A stretch of DNA of 64,000 nt from Timema cristinae (lineage: Eukaryota > Arthropoda > Insecta > Phasmatodea > Timematidae): contig JBCFYV010000001.1 of NCBI GenBank assembly GCA_039000515.1, forward strand, positions 48,259,978-48,323,977, read 5' to 3'. The notes below the pieces were generated by a model, which had not been told where the DNA came from, did not search any database, and saw only the letters and a list, made by a program, of their open reading frames with translations. Shown here in pieces: positions 56,116 through 64,000 of the stretch (within the stretch, counting starts at the first letter, position 1; each line of letters opens with the position of its first letter). The position numbers and the translations under genes were made by a program.

Positions 56116-59100
56116 CAAAAACACTGACAGTGACTACTGAGATAAACAGGGATACTAATAAAACACTGACAGTGACTACTGAGATAAACAGGGATACTAA
56201 TAAAACACTGACAGTGACTACTGAGATAAACAGGAATACTAATAAAACACTGACAAAGACTACTGAGATAAACAGGAATACTAATAAAACACTGACAATG
56301 ACTACTGACATAAACAGGGATACTAATAAAACACTGACAGTGACTACTGAGATAAACATGGATACTAATAAAACATTGACAGTGACTACTGAGATAAACA
56401 GGGATACTAATAAAATATTGACAGTGACTACTGAGATAAACATGGATACTAATAAAACATTGACAGTGACTACTGAGATAAACAGGGATACAAATAAAAC
56501 ACTGACAGTGACTACTGAGATAAACAGGGATACTAATAAAACACTGACAGTGACTACTGAGATAAACAGGAATACTAATAAAACACTGACAGTGACTACT
56601 GAGATAAACAGGAATACTAATAAAACACTGACAATGACTACTGACATAAACAGGGATACTAATAAAACACTGACAGTGACTACTGAGATAAACAGGGATA
56701 CTAATAAAACACTGACAGTGACTACTGAGATAAACAGGAATACTAATAAAACATTGACAGTGACTACTGAGATAAACAGGAATACTAATAAAACACTGAC
56801 AGTGACTACTGAGATAAACAGGGATACTAATAAAACACTGACAGTGACTACTGAGATAAACAGGAATACTAATAAAACACTGACAATGACTACTGACATA
56901 AACAGGGATACTAATAAAACACTGACAGTGACTACTGAGATAAACATGGATACTAATAAAACACTGACAGTGACTACTGAGATAAACAGGGATACAAATA
57001 AAACACTGACAGTGACTACTGAGATAAACATGGATACTAATAAAACACTGACAGTGACTACTGAGATAAACAGGGATACTAATAAAACACTGACAGTGAC
57101 TACTGAGATAAACAGGGATACTAATAAAACACTGACAGTGACTACTGAGATAAACATGGATACTAATAAAACACTGACAGTGACTACTGAGATAAACAGG
57201 AATACTAATAAAACACTGACAGTGACTACTGAGATAAACAGGGATACTAATAAAATACTGACAGTGACTACTGAGATAAACAGGAATACTAATAAAACAT
57301 TGACAGAGACTACTGAGATAAACAGGAATACTAATAAAACACTGACAGTGACTACTGAGATAAACAGGGATACTAATAAAACACTGACAGTGACTACTGA
57401 GATAAACAGGGATACTAATAAAAACACTGACAGTGACTACTGAGATAAACATGGATACTAATAAAACACTGACAGTGACTACTGAGATAAACAGGGATAC
57501 AAATAAAACACTGACAGTGACTACTGAGATAAACATGGATACTAATAAAACACTGACAGTGACTACTGAGATAAACAGGTACTAATAAAACACTGACAGT
57601 GACTACTGAGATAAACAGGGATACTAATAAAACACTGACAGTGACTACTGAGATAAACATGGATACTAATAAAACACTGACAGTGACTACTGAGATAAAC
57701 AGGAATACTAATAAAACACTGACAGTGACTACTGAGATAAACAGGGATACTAATAAAATACTGACAGTGACTACTGAGATAAACAGGAATACTAATAAAA
57801 CATTGACAGAGACTACTGAGATAAACAGGAAAACTAATAAAACACTGACAGTGACTACTGAGATAAACAGGGATACTAATAAAACACTGACAGTGACTAC
57901 TGAGATAAACAGGAATACTAATAAAACACTGACAATGACTACTGACATAAACAGGGATACTAATAAAACACTGACAGTGACTACTGAGATAAACAGGAAT
58001 ACTAATAAAACATTGACAGAGACTACTGAGATAAACAGGAATACTAATAAAACACTGACAGTGACTACTGAGATAAACAGGAATACTAATAAAACACTGA
58101 CAATGACTACTGACATAAACAGGGATACTAATAAAACACTGACAGTGACTACTGAGATAAACATGGATACTAATAAAACACTGACAGTGACTACTGAGAT
58201 AAACAGGATACAATAAAACACTGACAGTGACTACTGAGATAAACATGGATACTAATAAAACACTGACAGTGACTACTGAGATAAACAGGGATACTAATAA
58301 AACACTGACAGTGACTACTGAGATAAACAGGATACTAATAAAACACTGACAGTGACTACTGAGATAAACATGGATACTAATAAAACACTGACAGTGACTA
58401 CTGAGATAAACAGGATACTAATAAAACACTGACAGTGACTACTGAGATAAACAGGGATACTAATAAAACACTGACAGTGACTACTGAGATAAACAGGAAT
58501 ACTAATAAAACATTGACAGAGACTACTGAGATAAACAGGAATACTAATAAAACACTGACAGTGACTACTGAGATAAACAGGGATACTAATAAAACACTGA
58601 CAGTGACTACTGAGATAAACAGGAATACTAATAAAACACTGACAATGACTACTGACATAAACAGGAATACTATAAAACACTGACAGTGACTACTGAGATA
58701 AACATGGATACTAATAAAAACTGACAGTGACTACTGAGATAAACAGGATACTAATAAAACATTGACAGTGACTACTGAGATAAACATGGATACTAATAAA
58801 ACATTGACAGTGACTACTGAGATAAACATGGATACTAATAAAACATTGACAGTGACTACTGAGATAAACAGAAATACTAATAAAACACTGACAGTGACTA
58901 CTGAGATAACAGGGATACTATAAAATATTGACAGGACTACTAGATAAACATGGATACTAATAACACATTGACAGTGACTACTGAGATAAACAGAAATACT
59001 AATAAAACATGACAGTGACTACTGAGATAAACAGGATACTAATAAAATTGACAGTGACTACTGAGATAAACAGGATACTAATAAAACACTGACAGTGACT

Positions 59101-62100
59101 ACTGAGATAAACAGGGATACTAATAAAACACTGACAGTGACTACTGAGATAAACATGGATACTAATAAAACATGACAGTGACTACTGAGATAAACAGGGA
59201 TACTAAATAAAACACTGACAGTGACTACTGAGATAAACAGGGATACTAATAAAATATTGACAGTGACTACTGAGATAAACAGGGATACTAATAAAACACT
59301 GACAGTGACTACTGAGATAAACAGGGATACTAATAAAACATTGACAGTGACTACTGAGATAAACATGGATACTAATAAACACTTGACAGTGACTACTGAG
59401 ATAAACAGAATACTAATAAAACACTGACAGTGACTACTGAGATAAACAGGGATACTAATAAAATATTGACAGTGACTACTGAGAATAAACAGGAGATACT
59501 AATAAAACATTGACAGTGACTACTGAGATAAACAGAGGAATACTAATAAAACACTGACAGTGACTACTGAGATAAACAGGGATACTAATAAAACACTGAC
59601 AGTGACTACTGAGATAAACAGGGATACTAATAAAAACACTGACAGTGACTACTGAGATAAACAGGGATACTAATAAAACACTGACAGTGACTACTGAGAT
59701 AAACATGGATACTAATAAAACACTGACAGTGACTACTGAGATAAACAGGATACTAATAAAATACTTGACAGTGGACTACCTGAGATAAACAGGATACTAA
59801 TAAAACATTGACAGTGACTACTGAGATAAACATGGATACTAATAAAACATTGACAGTGACTACTGAGATAAACAGGGATACAAATAAAACACTGACAGTG
59901 ACTACTGAGATAAACAGGGATACTAATAAAACATGACAGTGACTACTGAGATAAACAGGATACTAATAAAACATTGACAGTGACTACTGAGATAAACAGG
60001 GATACTAATAAAACACTGACAGTGACTACTGAGATAAACAGGGATACTAATAAAACACTGACAGTGACTACTGAGATAAACAGGGATACTAATAAAACAC
60101 TGACAGTGACTACTGAGATAAACAGGGATACTAATAAAATATTGACAGTGACTACTGAGATAAACATGGATACTAATAAAACATTGACAGTGACTACTGA
60201 GATAAACAGGGATACTAATAAAACACTGACAGTGACTACTGAGATAAACAGGGATACTAATAAAATATTGACAGTGACTACTGAGATAAACAGGGATACT
60301 AATAAAACATGACAGTGACTACTGAGATAAACAGGATACTAATAAAAATTGACAGTGACTACTGAGATAAACATGGATACTAATAAAACATTGACAGTGA
60401 CTACTGAGATAAACAGGATACTAATAAAACACTGACAGTGACTACTGAGATAAACAGGGATACTAATAAAATATTGACAGTGACTACTGAGATAAACAGG
60501 GATACAATAAAACACTGACAGTGACTACTGAGATAAACAGGGATACTAATAAAATATTGACAGTGACTACTGAGATAAACAGGATACAAATAAAACACTG
60601 ACAGTGACTACTGAGATAAACAGGGATACTAATAAAACATTGACAGTGACTACTGAGATAAACAGGGATACTAATAAAACACTGACAGTGACTACTGAGA
60701 TAAACAGGGATACTAATAAAAATTGACAGTGACTACTGAGATAAACAGGGATACTAATAAAATATTGACAGTGACTACGAGATAAACAGGGATACTAATA
60801 AAATTGACAGTGACTACTGAGATAAACATGGATACTAATAAAACATTGACAGTGACTACTGAGATAAACAGGGATACAAATAAAACACTGACAGTGACTA
60901 CTGAGATAAACAGGGATACTAATAAAACACTGACAGTGACTACTGAGATAAACAGGAATACTAATAAAACATGACAATGACTACTGAGATAAACAGGGAT
61001 ACTAATAAAATATTGACAGTGACTACTGAGATAAACAGGGATACAAATAAAACACTGACAGTGACTACTGAGATAAACAGGGATACTAATAAAACACTGA
61101 CAGTGACTACTGAGATAAACAGGGATACTAATAAAATATTGACAGTGACTACTGAGATAAACAGGGATACTAATAAAACACTGACAGTGACTACTGAGAT
61201 AAACAGGGATACTAATAAAACACTGACAGTGACTACTGAGATAAACAGGGATACTAATAAAATATTGACAGTGACTACCGAGATAAACAGGGATACTAAT
61301 AAAATATTGACAGTGACTACTGAGATAAACATGGATACTAATAAAACATTGACAGTGACTACTGAGATAAACAGGGATACAAATAAAACACTGACAGTGA
61401 CTACTGAGATAAACAGGGATACTAATAAAACACTGACAGTGACTACGAGATAAACAGGAATACTAATAAAATATTGACAGTGACTACTGAGATAAACAGG
61501 GATACTAATAAAACATTGACAGTGACTACTGAGATAAACATGGATACTAATAAAACATGACAGTGACTACTGAGATAAACAGGGATACAAATAAAACACT
61601 GACAGTGACTACTGAGATAAACAGGGATACTAATAAAACACTGACAGTGACTACTGAGATAAACAGGGATACTAATAAAACACTGACAGTGACTACTGAG
61701 ATAAACAGGGATACTAATAAAATATTGACAGTGACTACTGAGATAAACTAGGATACTAATAAAACACTGACAGTGACTACTGAGATAAACATGGATACTA
61801 ATAAAACATTGACAGTGACTACTGAGATAAACAGGGATACTAATAAAAACTATTGACAGTGACTACTGAGATAAACAGGATACTAATAAAACACTGACAG
61901 TGACTACTGAGATAAACAGGGATACTAATAAAACATTGACAGTGACTACTGAGATAAACATGGATACTAATAAAATATTGACAGTGACTACTGAGATAAA
62001 CATGGATACTAATAAAACATTGACAGTGACTACTGAGATAAACAGGGATACAAATAAAACACTGACAGTGACTACTGAGATAAACAGGGATACTAATAAA

Positions 62101-63938
62101 ACACTGACAGTGACTACTGAGATAAACAGGATACTAATAAAACACTGACAGTGACTACTGAGATAAACAGGATACTAATAAAACACTGACAGTGACTACT
62201 GAGATAAACAGGGATACAAATAAAACACTGACAGTGACTACTGAGATAAACATGGATACTAATAAAACACTGACAGTGACTACTGAGATAAACAGGGATA
62301 CTAAATAAAATATTGACAGTGACTACTGAGATAAACAGGGATACTAATAAAACACTGACAGTGACTACTGAGATAAACAGGGATACTAATAAAACACTGA
62401 CAGTGACTACTGAGATAAACATGGATACTAAATAAAACATGACAGTGACTACTGAGATAAACAGGGATACAAATAAAACACTGACAGTGACTACTGAGAT
62501 AAACATGGATACTAATAAAACACTGACAGTGACTACTGAGATAAACAGGATACAAATAAAACACTGACAGTGACTACTGAGATAAACATGGGATACTAAT
62601 AAAACACTGACAGTGACTACTGAGATAAACAGGGAATACTAATAAAACACTGACAGTGACTACTGAGATAAACAGGGATACTAATAAAACATGACAGTGA
62701 CTACTGAGATAAACATGGATACTAAATAAAACACTGACAGTGACTACTGAGATAAACATGGATACTAATAAAACACTGACAGTGACTACTGAGATAAACA
62801 GGGATACAAATAAAACACTGACAGTGACTACTGAGATAAACAGGGATACTAATAAAACACTGACAGTGACTACTGAGATAAACAGGATACTAATAAAACA
62901 CTGACAGTGACTACTGAGATAAACAGGGATACTAATAAAACATGACAGGACTACTGAGATAAACATGGATACTAATAAAACACTGACAGTGACTACTGAG
63001 ATAAACATGGATACTAATAAAACATTGACAGTGACTACTGAGATAAACAGGATACTAATAAAACATGACAGTGACTACTGAGATAAACAGGGATACTAAT
63101 AAAACACTGACAGTGACTACTGAGATAAACAGGGATACTAATAAAACACTGACAGTGACTACTGAGATAAACAGGGATACTAATAAAACACTGACAGTGA
63201 CTACTGAGATAAACAGGGATACTAATAAAACACTGACAGTGACTACTGAGATAAACAGGATACTAATAAAACATGACAGTGACTACTGAGATAAACAGGG
63301 ATACTAATAAAATATTGACAGTGACTACTGAGATAAACAGGGATACTAATAAAACACTGACAGTGACTACTGAGATAAACAGGATACTAATAAAACACTG
63401 ACAGTGACTACTGAGATAAACAGGGATACTAAATAAAACACTGACAGTGACTACTGAGATAAACAGGGATACAAATAAAACACTGACAGTGACTACTGAG
63501 ATAAACAGGATACTAATAAAACACTGACAGTGACTACTGAGATAAACAGGGATACAATAAAACACTGACAGTGACTACTGAGATAAACAGGATACTAATA
63601 AAACACTGACAGTGACTACTGAGATAAACAGGGATACTAATAAAACACTGACAGTGACTACTGAGATAAACATGGATACTAATAAAACACTGACAGTGAC
63701 TACTGAGATAAACAGGGATACAAATAAAACACTGACAGTGACTACTGAGATAAACAGGGATACTAATAAAATATTGACAGTGACTACTGAGATAAACAGG
63801 ATACTAATAAAACACTGACAGTGACTACTGAGATAAACAGGGATACTAATAAAACACTGACAGTGACTACTGAGATAAACAGGGATACTAATAAAACACT
63901 GACAGTGACTACTGAGATAAACAGGAATACTAATAAAA
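56116..63938 (+). repeat. 42-bp satellite, about 186 tandem copies
   Basis: The unit contains ACACTGACAGTGACTACTGA followed by GATAAACAGGGATACTAATAAA (42 bp). Variants occur at fixed sites: ACACTG/ACATTG/ATATTG, GGGAT/GGAAT/TGGAT, TACTAA/TACAAA, GTGACT/ATGACT/GAGACT, and GAGATA/GACATA. The first about 2.1 kb has almost perfect 42-bp spacing, so all frames without stops read through for hundreds of codons (TLTVTTEINRDTNK on plus, hydrophobic VSVLLVSLFISVVT on minus). After about 58.2 kb single-base indels are frequent. No start, flanking exon or promoter is seen. Confidence 0.97.
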
Positions 63939-64000
63939 CCCAATTCCCCAAAATTATCAACAGCTATCTGCCAAAGACTCTTGATTAACGTCTACGATAT

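Noticed and set aside
56109..57536. ORFs of 437-475 codons in the 42-bp satellite on both strands
   Set aside because: They exist because the unit length is divisible by three and lacks stops. Both strands are equally open, and no flanking exon, start context or promoter is seen.

Overview
The window is nuclear DNA from an animal, most likely an arthropod. The evidence is AT-rich intergenic sequence with tRNA-derived SINEs, relics of LINEs, a Helitron relic and a foldback transposon, plus a complete Polinton/Maverick (adintovirus-like) element. The species cannot be fixed from sequence alone. I see no convincing host protein-coding gene.

Layout. 1-8130: host intergenic DNA with SINE copies, a LINE tail and a 48-bp minisatellite. 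8131-27054: an 18.9-kb Polinton bounded by about 155-bp terminal inverted repeats (AGT...ACT) and a 6-bp TATATA target duplication inside a (TA)n tract. 27055-36500: host DNA with several minisatellites and SINEs. 36.5-38.6 kb: LINE reverse transcriptase debris. 41.75-43.78 kb: a 2-kb inverted-repeat element holding a fragment of DDE transposase. 48.2-48.9 kb: a smaller foldback element. 51.7-53.0 kb: a decayed Helitron helicase. 56.1-63.9 kb: about 186 copies of a 42-bp satellite.

The Polinton carries a nearly full gene set. A leftward block (8831-12891) encodes an unknown acidic protein, a chromodomain integrase, a conserved Polinton protein of unknown role, a fiber-like coiled-coil protein and the packaging ATPase. 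A 61-bp divergent promoter separates it from a rightward block (12953-16465). That block encodes a phospholipase-A2 minor capsid protein, an adenain-type protease, the penton, the major capsid protein and a small basic protein. Protein-primed PolB (leftward, 19566-23456) and one small gene lie to the right, among long tandem repeats and host SINEs that have colonised the element. The replication and integration genes would move the element and the capsid, protease and ATPase genes would build a particle.

Three reading frames are interrupted by single in-frame stops with no frameshift: integrase (TAG), PolB (TAG), and between the PLA2 protein and the protease (TGA followed by CTA). The protease frame has no methionine codon at all, so it can only be made as an extension of the PLA2 protein or from a non-AUG start. 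The UGA-CUA context is a known readthrough-prone one. Near-identical TIRs and otherwise intact ORFs imply a young insertion. The most notable other signals are a tandem array inside the Polinton built from fused pieces of two host SINEs with alternating 190/202-bp spacing, and the in-phase 42-bp satellite.
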